Source: Petrolisthes cinctipes (taxonomy: Eukaryota; Arthropoda; Malacostraca; Decapoda; Porcellanidae). From it: a DNA stretch of 64,000 nt. Shown piece after piece: positions 1 through 30,044 of the stretch. Below the pieces are notes generated by a model. The model was not told the DNA's origin. It saw only the letters and a list, made by a program, of their open reading frames with translations, and did not search any database. A program made the position numbers and the translations under genes. Position 1 is the first letter of the stretch. Each line of letters starts with the position of its first letter. The DNA is taken from assembly GCA_033782935.1 (NCBI GenBank), contig JAWQEG010002482.1, positions 93,501 through 157,500 of the forward strand. Direction: 5' to 3'.

Positions 1-436
1 ATATATGATGAATGAATTTAGCACATAATATATCCTTTTAATACAGGGTCAGTCAATCACTTAGTTAGTAGGTATGGTAATGAATAACAGTAGCCTGGGA
101 AAACATTTGGCAGTCTTCAATGAGGGACTGAGTGTAAAATGAAGAAATGGTGGATACAAGTATTTATTCATTATATATCCAAGGTCTACTTTACTGTGGG
201 TCCTTGATATAGCGGATAAATAGTTATGTCCACTACGGTACTTACTTAAATTTACACTCAGTCACTCATTGAAAATCACCAAATGTTTCCAGGCTTCTGT
301 TATTCATTACCATACAGACTAAGTGATTTACTGAACCTGTGTTAATAGGATAACGATAAGTTTATTAGTGTAATCAATGAATTTGACAAAAGTAACTTCA
401 ATTGGTGGTCAACACCACCAATGTTCTTGAAAACTA

Positions 437-17818
<17,382 letters not shown>

Positions 17819-17956
17819 TGCACTCCTTCACACCTCCAATGGACCCATACGACACAGGTACCGAGCTGTTTAGTTAAGGAGGAAATTTTGTGTTGGTAAA
17901 TCTGGAGCAACTGAATCATCCAAGCTATTCCATGCAACAGAACACCATTATTTTTG

Positions 17957-18520
17957 GGTATTTATCTAGACTATTGCAGTTTTGTAGCAGTGTTGCCAGT
18001 TCCGGCTAGGTCCCAGTAGTTTACCCAAGTCAGGTCCTGGTACTTTATCACGGTTATTTCCCGATAGTTTGCCCAGGTTAGGTCCTGGTAGTTTGCCCAG
18101 GTTAGGTCCCGGTAGTCTGCTGTGATCTAGGTTAGGTTAGGTAAAGTCAGGTAAGGTCAGGCTAATTTCAAAATGCCCCATTTGAATATGCCCTATCTTG
18201 GAAATTTAGACCATTCTAAGACTATTTTCCTCAATGGCATTTCCTCCGCAAATGCCCCATTTCCAAGATAGGGCATATTCAAATGGGGCATTTTGAAATT
18301 AGCCTGACCTTACCTAACCTAACCTAGACCGCATCAGACTACCGGGACCTAACCTGGGCAAACTACTGGGACCTAACCTGGGCAAACTACTGGGACCTAA
18401 CCTGGGCAAACTACCGGGAAATAACCGTGGTAAAGTACAATAAATGACGGGGGTAAAATACTGGCACCCAGCCGGATCTGGCAACACTGCTGCAAAACGG
18501 TAATTCTTTCAATAAATACC
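17957..18520. mobile_element. Foldback (palindromic) GGTA-family element
   Basis: The left arm runs GGTATTTATC..TTTTGTAGCAGTGTTGCC, then TTAGGTCC-type boxes, then CAAAATGCCCCATTTGAATA. The right arm is its reverse complement, ending GGCAACACTGCTGCAAAACG..AATAAATACC. Arms of about 230 bp surround a 60-90 bp centre, so single strands could form a very long hairpin. It lies 140 bp upstream of the BLM ATG. No clean target duplication was found for this copy, which may be composite. Confidence 0.75.
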
Positions 18521-21500
18521 GTTATTCCTTATAATCTCACCTTATTAATATTTTTTTCAGGTGTACATAAACCATTCACAGCACTCCAAATCACTCTTCA
18601 CACCCACATTATTGCCCTCGTTTGTGTAATATTGTGGAGAATTAGGTCAGTTTTTACCTTCACCAATCCACAACAATAACAAACTGTGGGCGCCTTTATT
18701 ATCATGATAGTACGAACCTAAAACATATTTATTGAATACACTATTACACACACACATGGAATAAATAGAGTAATACACACACAAACATGGAATAAATACA
18801 GTAATACACACACACATGCAATTAATAGATTAATACACACTCACGCACACACACATAGAATAAATAGAGTAAAACACACACACACACACACATTGAAATA
18901 TGAAATATGAAATAGAGTAATACACACACATATGTAATAAGTATATTAATACACACACACATAGAATAGCTAGTAGAGTCGTAGTAATATACGTAACTTT
19001 CTTTTTTTTTATTTTGGGAGGAACGTATTTACAAGTTTTATTTTACATACACCAATATATTAATATATTTGTATTACTATATTAGTATTAGTATTATCAT
19101 AGTGAAGCTCATCTGTTCATATAATTCTTATTTTTAAAAGATATTTGATCAGTCCCAATCAACAGTGTAACATCAGGAAATGAGATGTTGATAAAATAAA
19201 AATGACACTTGTATTGTACAGTCGGCGTCAAAAATCATCTCACAACACCACTCAGCACTAATCAATCACAGCTTGAAGGAAATAATTATAAAAAGGATAA
19301 TCATTGATCAAATTTGATAAACACATTCACCTTTTATCTCACCAACACAACAAAATTGTAATATCCAGGGGTGCAAATCAATACAAATTTTTCTTGCCCT
19401 TCAGTTTTAGGACTAATTATCACTGAAGCACACACGGACTTTTGTTGCCGGATGTATTGTTGTTATTGCTGTTGTTGTTGTTGTTGCCACGACACCTCTA
19501 ATAAGTTGCTAAGGTAGAAACTGTAGAATGTAAGTAATAAACACTATGGAGCCATCGTACCGTTACCACACCATCGTATATACCACAAATGTTCATGAAT
19601 ATGGCTCGAAGACTATAATAGTGATGGTGAAAACCAATAGTTATAAATTTTATACGGTAATTAGCTATTCTATTGCTGTTTTCTATTATGATGGTTTTAC
19701 CTTCTTTACCCACTAATTTATAACATTCTAAGCCACTTTTCTTCTATGGCATTTTCTTCGGCAATGCCCCATTTCCAAGATATTCAAATGGGGCATTTTG
19801 AAATTAGCCTGACCTTACCTAACCTAACCTAGAGCGCAGCAAACTACCGGGACCTAACCTGGGCAAAGTACCGGGAAATAACTGGACAAAATACTGGGAC
19901 CTAGCCGGATATGGCAACACTGCTACAAAACGGCAATAGTCTAGAATCTAGATAAATACCTTTTATATATATTATTTATGACGTATATCCTTTTAATTAT
20001 TGAGTATAAAATGAAGACTAATGTTAGTTATTATACCTTAGTGGTGGAAACAAATATTTATTCATTGTACCTGTACTGTATATATAATTTATGACGTATA
20101 TCCTTTTTTAATTATTGAGTGTAAAATGGTGATAATAGAAACACATACATTATTTATTTATTTATAGACTTAATTGATTGATTGATATTAGGCACTGCAA
20201 CAGCGAGGTCATATAGCGCCAGTTCATCAAGAATAGGTTTAATACTACGTCCCTATGTACTACTGGAACAATACATGATGTGACGTTATTAGGTTACATT
20301 TTTTCAATATTTTCGAAGATTTTACAGTTCCACATCAATTTTCACACTTTTTTATTTATATATACACTACCGGTAGTCAGTTTTTTATACATAGAATGAT
20401 GAAGAGCTTTTTCCTCATAGAATAACTGTTGTACTTATAGTACAGTACCCTCCTAAGAATATAATTATGTGGTTTTTATTTTTATTTTTTTGTGACTGTC
20501 ATATTAACATCTATTTATTGCGGAAAATTTCTTGCTTTGGCCATACACCATCACAACGACAATCTTGGAGGAGAGCCTGGGAGAATTTAGGATTTTGTGT
20601 GTGTGGGAAAGCAAATGGGGTGATATGAGCAAATAAAATAAATGTTGAATGAAAAATTGAGAATCCGAGTAAATTTATGGAATTAAGGAGATAGCATACT
20701 TTTGGTACTTTGGAGTGCCTCGATTCCTCCAAATTATACCAGGAAACAGGACCAGATGCATAAATACAATGGTGTCTTGTTGCTTGGAATCGTTTGGAGG
20801 AATCAGTTGCTCCAGATATACCAGCAGTGTACTACCCCCTTAATCTGAGTTGGCCTAACCTGACCCGACCCGACCCGACCCGTACCATCCCAGCCCAACT
20901 CAACTCAACCCAACCTAACTCAACTCAACCCAACCTAACCCAGCCCAACCTAACCTAACCTAACCTAACCTAATCTGGATCAAGGCAGAGTAGCAGGACC
21001 TAACTGGGGCAGACTACTGATACCTAATGGGGCAGACTATATTGTATATACTGCACATTTCAAGTAGACTGACTGATAAAATTATGTATTGTATGTTATG
21101 GGTGTGTGCCATATCATTTGCTATGAATCCATGTACAGAGAACCCTCATTATCCACCTCTGGGTTTATGGGTGTGTAATGTACAAGTGTACAAAGAGGGT
21201 TGATTGTACACTCATTCATTACAAACAGTACAGTACACACACCCATTACACCAAAAGTACAAAACAAGGCATTACTGTACTGTATTGTTTTGTATTTTCC
21301 TAACTAGCACAGATTAGCTGATAAAGTTGTGGTTTTAAGGGGGAGGTACAGTACAATGTTGGTGGTAAATCTGTAGTAACTGATTATTCCAAACTATTCC
21401 AAGCAACACACAATAGCCCACCATTATTATTATTATTATTATTATTATTATCATTCTGGTCCTGTTTGTTTAATGACATAATTATATACTTTGGAGAAAT

Positions 21501-21815
21501 CAAGGCATTCCAAAATACCAAAAGTGTATTACAGTATTTTAATTAAGGGGAGATTCTCTTGTTGGTGAATGGGAAGGTCTTTGATTCCTCCAAACTATAT
21601 CAGAAAACAGATGCCAATGGTACTAATAGGGGATCAGGCTGTTTTGTGGCATAGTTTGAGGGAATCAGAGACCTTCCAATTCACCAACAAGAGAATAATC
21701 TCCCCTAATCAATTCAGAGGTGATTCACTCATACAATATATCTTTTAATAAACAGATTACTGTAGTGTAGAAGGAATGTCATTGTTGTGGTTTTAACTAC
21801 TGAACCACCACCACC
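18521..21815. other. Intergenic region between divergent BLM and sugar transporter genes
   Basis: No gene seen. From left to right: unique AT-rich sequence; a degenerate minisatellite of ACACACACATGGAATAAATAG units (18730-18985); AT-rich sequence with no recognised feature; a partial GGTA-family element in reverse orientation (about 19740-19969); two short tandem stretches of TATATCCTTTTAATTATTGAG (about 19984 and 20097); TTAA-flanked MITEs at about 20690-20855, 21335-21540 and 21541-21710; the telomere-like array; and a TA-type palindromic MITE (about 21090-21285). Confidence 0.7.
20836..20974. repeat. Interstitial telomere-like array (CCTAA/TTAGG) with variants
   Basis: A run of pentamers: CCTAA x5 at its right end, preceded by CCCAA, CTCAA and CCCGA variants. 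TTAGG is the ancestral arthropod telomere unit. The array is about 140 bp, flanked by ordinary repeat DNA and so internal. GGTA-family elements also contain short TTAGG-like runs, and the array may be an expansion from one of them. Confidence 0.65.
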
Positions 21816-23454
21816 ATGACCACCTCCACCCCCACCACCATGACTGAATATGAGAGTGAAGGGGAGTGGAGTCCCTGGGGTGATGGGAATGAAGAAGAGC
21901 TTGAACAACCATTGATAAACCCAGTCCAACAACAACAGCTGCCTGAGGTGAGTACTCTACTGTACAAACTGATTTATAAACGAAAAGCAAATTTATATAC
22001 ATGTATTATTATTTTTCATTAAAATTATAAGGGAGAATAAGTGACTGTTTAATGGTTGTTGTTGTTGAGTAAATATTATATGTGGTTACTAACTTCTTTG
22101 TAAAAAAACCAACAGTGGAGAAATATATTGTGAAGGGTAGGAAGTTGTATGCTGTACACAGATTCATATAAAACAGGTGGCTATAATACACACCCATAAT
22201 AACAACAGTGCAAAACATGGAATTGTATACTATACATGTACTGTACTATGAGTATGATAATTACAAATATTTTTCTCTTAAATAATTGATGATGATTATT
22301 AGATAATTACTACGTCATGTTTTCTAGGATAGATTTCCCGTCGTACACATGGATGACAACAGAATGGTTACGCCCCTTGTGGGAGGAAGGGCCTCTCGTA
22401 CCACACAGTTCATTGCTGCATTCTCGGGTAGTGTACCGTGCCTTTGTAACCTCTTTGTTTTGTTTTTTTGTAACCATAACCATTGTAACATTTTGTAGTA
22501 TTTTTAAGACAGAGTTTTTTACATCATTATTCTCTTTTGTTGTATAATTTTCAGGTACAGTGCCTTATGTAACCTCTTGGCATTGTACCATAACCTTCGT
22601 AACAATTTGTAGTATTTTTAAGGCAGAGTTTTCTTACATAATTATTTCTCTTTTGTTGTATAATTATGTAATTAGGCATTAGATATTTCTTATTATTATT
22701 AAATGCGTGGGTGATATTTGGTATTCATCATATTATTTGTAGTACTTTTTATTTGTAACATTTCATTATTTATTATATATTTTTCTCATCCCACCAGCAA
22801 CAATGGGTGCTCTAGCGATGGGTGCAGTGCTTGGCTTCTCATCCCCGGCCGGCCCAATGCTCATGAAGGACCCTAGTTTGAACTTCACCAACACACAGAA
22901 TACCTGGTTCTCCTCATCCTTGAACCTAGGTGCCCTGGTTGGTGGTCCAGTGGGTGGTGTCTGTCTCAACACTCTGGGTCGTCGAGGGACAATGTTAGCC
23001 TCTGCACTACCATTCCTTGGGGGGTGGATTCTTATTGGTAAGGAAGGATATATGTGTGTTATTGTATTATACTGTATAATGTCTACACTAAGTTTATTCT
23101 TACTGGTATAGTCCTGTACAGTACACACATGCATTATTCTACTATACAATGCCTATACAAAGTTATCTTATTAGTATGGTTACAATTTGGATATACAGTA
23201 CAGTAATGCCTCCCTTGTTTTGCTCTGTTGTTGTTATGGATGTGTATTGTACTGTTTGGCCACCGAACGTCGTAAAACACCCTTGCTGGAACCATAACAG
23301 CTGCAGTATTTGGGAATAACACTCACTTCCCCCCCCTCTGTGGCTGGGTACTAGTTCGGAAGTTGTGATGTGTGTGTGTGAGCAGCAGTTGACCTGGGCC
23401 ACGGTAACGGGCTTGATGAAGCCTATGTCCAGTGTCAGAACATATTAAAAAAAG

Positions 23455-23486
<32 letters not shown>

Positions 23487-26400
23487 TGTACAGTAAATCC
23501 TCTTTCTTTGTACATTACACACCCACAAACCCAGTGGTGTACACAGATTCTTAGAGAAAGGTTTAATACACACCCATAACAACAACAGCAATAGATTATG
23601 AGGGTTTACTGTACATAGATTCACAGAAAACATTGTACCGAAACACATCACCACCTCAATACTGGGAATTTTTTTTGGAGTGTTTCTGTTTATATCAGGG
23701 CCTACTGTAGTATTTACTGAGCCTGTGTTAAAAGGATTGTGATAAATTTAACCATCTTCTATCAATGGCCTACTGTACTATTTACTGAGCCTGTGTTAAA
23801 AGGATTGTGATAAATGTAACTGTCTTCTATCAATGGCCTACTGTAGTATTTACTGAGCCTATGTTAAAAGGATTGTGATAAATTTAATCATCTTCTATTG
23901 AGGGCCTACTGAATATTACCCCCCTTAAGGTGTTTACATTTACTCTACAGTACTGGGTAAGAACTTTGGAGTGTTGCTGTTTGGTCGTATAGTGACTGGT
24001 TTGTGTGCCGGCATCACCTCACTTACTGTCCCAACATTCATAGGAGAATATTCATCAGCGGATGTCCGTGGAACTCTTGGTTAGTATTATACACTAAATA
24101 ATAAATAAATAAATATCTGTACCTTGTTTTGCACTGGTGTTGTTATGGGTGTGTGTATTGCACTGTTTGTAATGAATGTGTGTACAGTAAACCCTCTTTG
24201 TACAGTACATTACACACCCATATACTGTAGGCTATAGTATTTAGGGTTTTGTGTGGGTGGGAAAGCAAATGTGGTGATATGAGCAAATTAAATAAATGTT
24301 GAATGAAAAAATGAAAAAAATTGAGGATCCGAGTCAATTTATGGAATTAAGGGGATAGTATACTTTGGGTACATTGGAGTGCCTCGATTCCTCCAAAGTA
24401 TACCAGGAAACAGGACCAGATGCACAAATACAATGGTGTCTTGGTGTCGGAGTCAGTGATATTTTTACCGACTCCGGCCAAAAGTGTCTGTGTCCGCGAC
24501 TCCTGACTCCGACTCCACATCCCTGAATTTGTACTAAGAGAATAATTTACAGTAGAGCCAGGATATACAATGAATAAAGACTTGTATCCACCATTTCTTC
24601 ATTTTACACTCGGTCCCTCATTGAAGACCACTAAATGTTTTCTCAAGCTTCTGTTATTCATTACCATACAGACTAACCAAGTAATTTACTGACCCTGTGT
24701 TAAAAGGATAGTGATAAATTCAATCATCCAATATCAATGACCAACTGTATTAATCTTGTATTGATGTCCAACTGTAGGACTAATACTGTACTACATTAGT
24801 TATTATTCATTGTTGTCATTATTTTCCAGGTAGTGGGTTCCAGTTGATGGTGACTATTGGTATTGTATATGTATATTCCATGGGAGCAGCTGTCACCTCC
24901 TTCAGAACACTGGCTGCTCTCTGTATTATTCCTGTGGTCATATACTTTATACTTATGTTGTTTGTTAAGGAATCTCCAACCTTCCTCTTGGCCAAAGGAA
25001 AGCAAGAACAGGCAGCAAAGGCACTTCAGTATTTCAGAGGTATGTACAGTATGAAAAATAGGTTGCAAAGGCATTTCAGTCTTTCAAAGGTTTGTGAGTG
25101 TGTGTGTTGCAATAGACCATGGATATACAGTGAATAAATACTTGTATCCACCATCAGTCCCTCATTGGAGACCCCCAAATGTATTCCCAGGCTTTTGTTA
25201 TTCATTACCATACAGACTAATGAGTGATATACTGACCCTGTGTTAAAAGGATATATGAGATAAATTTAATCATCATATATTGAGGGCCTACTGTATTGAA
25301 TTACAGTATGTATATTACTGTTTTTGTTGTTTTTACAGGGAAATCATACAACATTCAGCCTGAGCTAGACATGATGCGTTCTGCTATACAAGAATCAAAC
25401 AACACCAAAGTATCCATCACAGATTTTAGAAAGCCTTACATATTCAAGCCCTTCCTCATCTCACTCACCCTCATGTTCTTCCAGCAGTTCTCAGGAGTCA
25501 ATGCTGTACTTTTCAATCTCAACTCAATATTTTTGGTAAGTTATGTATGTACAGTTGGCCATAGGAATTCTTACACGGGCTATATGTAAAGAGAGGGTCA
25601 TATATTATTGTGGAAGTACAGTACTCCAATGAATGGTTTATCAAGTGACTTGGTGATTTGCTAGATAACAAACCTAATAATAATGATGATGTATTGCAGT
25701 TACAGAGTCATTAATTTTCTATAAAGTTATGTACAGTTGGCTACAGGAATTCTTACACAGGCTATATGTAAAGTGAGGGTCATTTATTGTTGTGGAAGTA
25801 CAGTATTGCAATGAATGGCCCACCAAGTGACTCAGTGATTTGCAAAACAACAAACCTATTAACAATGTTGTATTGCAGTTACATAGCCTTGCATTTTCTG
25901 TATGTTGTAAACCCTTGAAAACAACAGTGTGTGTACCAATTCTTGTGGCCAATACCTGTAGTACAAAAGACTTTCTGTAGCCTATGTATGATAGTGTGAA
26001 GGATATAATAATTATTTAGTCATGGATGTGTGTAGATAATTAGAAGAATAGATCACTATTCCATATCCATATAATGTTACAGTAATCCCTTATTATTCAC
26101 TGTTGTTATGGGTGTGTATTATATAATTCTTTAATGGGAGATTATTTTGAGGGTAAATTGATGGGGTATTGATTCCTCCAAACTATGCCATGAAACAGGT
26201 CCCCTATTAGTACTATTGAGGGCATCTGTTTTCAGGCATAGTACAGTATTACCTCTCCAGTATCCCTGCTTGTCATAAAGGGCAACTAAATAGGGCTTTC
26301 ACTTCTTCAACTTTCCCTTACTGTCCCACGTCTCAATCACCTTCTTCCTCTGTTGCAGCGCCTAATATCTATCAGTCAATCAATCCCTTAAGGACCCTGT

Positions 26401-29400
26401 GATTCTGTATGGGAATTGGAGGCTTCTGATTCCTCCTGACTATGCCACGAAACACGCTCCTTTCCTATACTGTAGGTGGTTTTGTGGCAATATTTGAAGG
26501 ACTCGTATCCCTACAATTTTCTGACTACAGTATATCACAGGGTCCCATAATACAGAGAAATATACAGTAGTGTATGAACAGTCTCTCTCTCATACTCTTA
26601 GGACTCTGGCTCCAGCTTATCAGATAACTGGTGTTCCATAATAGTTGGATTGGTTCAAGTCGCCGCCACCTTCCTTGCCACAATACTTATGGATCGGGCT
26701 GGCAGGAAGATTCTGCTCATTACCTCATCTTCAATAATGGCTCTCTCTCTGGGTATAGTACTGATATGTGTATTGTTGTTGATAGAAAAGTATTATATAT
26801 ATTAATTTCTTAATTTTTTGTTTGAAGTATATAAGGAGTATGATCAGTGCTCAATAGAAAAGTTTTATATATATTATTTTTTTTGTATAATATGTGTAAA
26901 GCATTTAATTATAGTAAATAGTTTAATAATGTATATTTACTGTAGACCCTGGATATACAGTGAATAAATACTTGTATCCACCATTTCTTCATTTTACACT
27001 CAGCCCCTCATTGAAGACCACCAAATGTTTGTTTCCCAGGCATCTGTTATTCATTACCATACAAACTAATGTGTGATTTATTGAACCTGTGTTAAAAGGA
27101 TATGTGATACATTTAATCATCTTATATCAAGGGCCTACTGTATAATTATGAAGGCTAATTGCAATATACTTTTCTTTAACTTCTGGGTACATATTGAGTG
27201 ATATTGAGTTACTTGAGAAGAGTCTGTGGTTTGACGAGGTGGAATGGGGAGAGCAATGAGGCCAAAGTTGGCCCTTTATATAAGATGATTAAATTTATCA
27301 CATATATCCTTTTAACACAGGCTCAGTAAATCACCTAGTTAGTCTGTATGGTAATGAATAACAGAAGCCTGGGAAAACATTTGGTTGTCTTCAATGAGGG
27401 ACCGAGTGTAAAATGAAGATGTGGTGGATACAAGTATTTATTCATTATTTATCCAGGGTCTATAGTAAACATATGATTAAACTATTTATTATAATTAAAT
27501 ACTTTACACATATACAAAAAAATTAATATATATAAAATTATACAGTACTATACTTAACATTATACTGTACATTTACCACCAACATTGTACTAACCCCCCC
27601 CCCCCCTCTTAATATTACTGTATAGAGTACAGTACTGTACTGAATATGATACTGTACAATTATCACCAGCATTGTACTACCCCCCTCTCTTAATAACTCA
27701 CATTTTCTCCCAATCCACTCTCCCTCACTCACCACTGAAAAACATAGTTGTATTGATTGTACTCTCCCGACCTTATTTATTCATTTATTGCTCTCATTTT
27801 TAAAATGTTTGTAGAGGAATGCTTGTTTTTTCTGAATATTATAAAAATATTACTATAGAGTTGGATGCAATATGCGTCATCAGGTAACGAGTGATTGTAT
27901 TTTACCCGTTGCAATATGAGTCCTCAGGTAACGAGTGGTTGGAATTTTCCCGACACCCGATACTGAAAGGGTTAATATGATACTGTACATTTACTACCAA
28001 CACTGTACTAACTCCTTTAATATTATCCTGTACTTTATTTCAGTTGCACTCGGAGAATTCTTTTACTGGGAGAAGGCAGATGAGTCGTGGGCAAAGAATA
28101 CCCTTGGTTGGCTGCCCCTTGCTTCCCTTGTCATCTTCATAGCATCATTCTCTATTGGTTATGGTCCCATTCCTTGGTTGATGATGGGTAAGCAAAGAGA
28201 TATAGCCCCTTTCAATTTATATATAGTAGGCCCTCGATGTAAGATGATTAATTCTATCTAGGCTATCTATCTACCTATAGCTCTGACGCCTCCGGGAACT
28301 CCCCCCAAGGGCCCCCAAGGGGGTAGCCACGGCAGAAGTGTCTCCAGTTTTCCATGTTCTAACACTCCCTCCTTACTTGGTCAAACCCTACTCTGCCCCT
28401 CACGTTTCTCTCCCTTACATACTCTTCCACTCTGTTCTGCCATCTAACTGAAAGATGATTAAATTTACCACATACCATATATCCTTTTAACACAGGCTCA
28501 GTAAATCACTTATATATACATTATTCCTTTGATAAAAATGATTAACTTAATCACATAATGTATCTTATCTTTTTAACAGAGGCTCAGTAAATCCTCTAAA
28601 TATACAGGATAAGATTATTAAATTTACCACACACATCCATTTAACACATGCTCAGTAATTCACTTATATATACAGTACGACCTTCTAACACAGGCTCAGT
28701 AAATCACACATTAGTCTGTATGGTAATGAATAACAGAAGCCTGGGAAAACATTTAGTGATGTTCAATGAGGGACTGAGTGTAAAATGAAGAAATGGTGGA
28801 TACAAGTATTTATTCATTGTATATCCAGGCTCTACAGTATCAGTAGAAAATAATACTAAGGCAGTTTGTTTACGGAGGTGGGAAAATTTTAAAACGATGT
28901 ACTGTATATTATCACATCTTATATTAGGATCTAAATACCATAAGTATAAAAAATTACTTTAGTCCATCTACAGCAAACTGATCTCTGGCTTGATGCTCAT
29001 ATACTGGTATTTTATTACCCATAGCACTGTTAAATATGGCCCAACCCAAATTACTGTCTCATCAATATACTACTTCTAAATTAAAATGAGTTGGTGTGTG
29101 TTGTAGTTACTGGGAAAATAATATCAGTTTGGGTCCCACTCAGCATTTAGTTTCCTGTAAATAGACTAGGCTATAGAGTTATTCATACAGCAATTTGTTT
29201 ATGAAGGTGAGGAAATGTTAGAATTTATTGTATTTTATCCCATTACAGGAGAATTGTTTTCCTCTGATGTGAAGGAGATGGCAGCCAGTGCAGCAACCAT
29301 GTTCAACTGGACTCTGTCTTTTGTGGTCACTTCCATCTTTGTTATGTTACAGGTATGTTGTATTTATTATATACTATACTAATATAGTGTACTATATTTA

Positions 29401-30034
29401 CATGGGATATACATACTGTACATAATATTACATTAGGCCCTCGATATAAGATGATTAAATTAATCACATATATCCTTTTAACACAGGCTTAATAATTCAC
29501 TTAGTTAGTCTGTATGGTAATGAATAACAGAAGCCTGGGAATACAAACATTTGATGGTCTTCAATGAGGGACTGATTGTCAAATGAAGAATTGGTGGATA
29601 AAAGTATTTCTTTACCCACCATTTCATCATTTTACACCGAGTTCCTCATTGAAGACCACCCACAAAATGTTTTCCCAGGCTCCTCTTAGTCATTACCTTA
29701 CAGGTTAAGTTAGTGATTTACTGAGCCTGTGTTTAAAGGATATAATTATGTGCTAAATTTAATCATCTTATATCAATGGCTTACTGTATATTCACATCAC
29801 TGTTACACTAACTTATCTGACATACACATATATCTCTCTTTCTCTTTTTTTCAGAATGGTTTAGGCAACGATGGGTCATATTGGTTATTTGCCAGTATTT
29901 GCATCGTCAACTTGATATTCTGTGTTACTTTAGTGCCAGAGACGAAAGGCAAAACTTTGAAGGAGATAACTGCATTGTTTGGTGGTCAGACACATACAAG
30001 TGACACAGACACACGCAACTCTAGTGATTGTTGA
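21816..30034 (+). CDS. Sugar porter, facilitated trehalose/glucose transporter (Tret1/SLC2-like)
   Basis: A plasma-membrane facilitator of the MFS sugar-porter family. Exons: 21816-21947, 22328-22427, 22798-23037, 23951-24079, 24830-25039, 25339-25535, 26602-26752, 28044-28187, 29249-29352, 29855-30034. All borders are GT/AG, all phases join, and the total is 528 residues plus a stop, close to a typical family length. Signatures: NTLGRRGTM (GRR, residues 138-140, loop 2-3); FGRIVTGLCAGI and VPTFIGEYSSADVRG (loop 4-5); ESPTFLLAKG (loop 6-7); QQFSGVNAVLFN (helix 7, residues 319-330); DRAGRK (loop 8-9); VPETKGKTL (496-504, after helix 12). The N-terminal 70 residues are polar and presumably cytosolic. 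Arthropod relatives carry trehalose or glucose; the substrate here is inferred. Introns are almost entirely MITEs, and a transposon starts within about 10 bp after the stop. Confidence 0.93.
23692..23913. repeat. Three tandem copies of the end of a TA-type MITE
   Basis: A unit of about 72 bp, GGCCTACTGTAGTATTTACTGAGCCTGTG..., occurs three times in a row. The unit is the terminal third of the dispersed TA-flanked MITE. In an intron of the sugar transporter. Confidence 0.85.
24548..24770 (+). mobile_element. TA-flanked pogo/mariner-type MITE, representative copy
   Basis: A full-length example of the commonest repeat here (about 200 bp). One end reads AGCCAGGATATACAATGAAT (typical copies TAGACCCTGGATATA), with CACCATTTCTTCATTTTACA, TTATTCATTACCATACAGAC and GAGCCTGTGTTAAAAGGATA inside. 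The other end reads ATCATC..TATCAAGGGCCTAC. The ends are inverted repeats of TAGRCCCT-GATATA type next to CTG/CAG and TA. More than 20 copies occur in either orientation, for example near 1-196, 3940-4112, 12811-13010, 25117-25295, 26941-27140, 27270-27465, 33708-33905, 36906-37110, 38267-38570, 40738-41035 and 44465-44620. Confidence 0.8.
27535..28020. repeat. Tandem duplications in a transporter intron
   Basis: Two adjacent sets. GATACTGTACA..ACCA(C/G)CATTGTACTA with a C-run occurs at about 27545, 27645 and 27975. GCAATATG(C/A)GTC(A/C)TCAGGTAACGAGTG occurs twice at about 27864 and 27910. No coding content. Confidence 0.75.
28252..28450 (-). mobile_element. LINE 3' fragment, third copy, short
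   Basis: About 200 bp repeat the end of the same LINE family, beginning with CTATCTATCTACCTATAG and GCTCTGACGCCT. A small internal duplication (CCCCCAAGGG) is present. It sits in an intron of the sugar transporter, inserted in a TA-flanked MITE. Confidence 0.7.
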
Positions 30035-30044
30035 TTGTACCATT

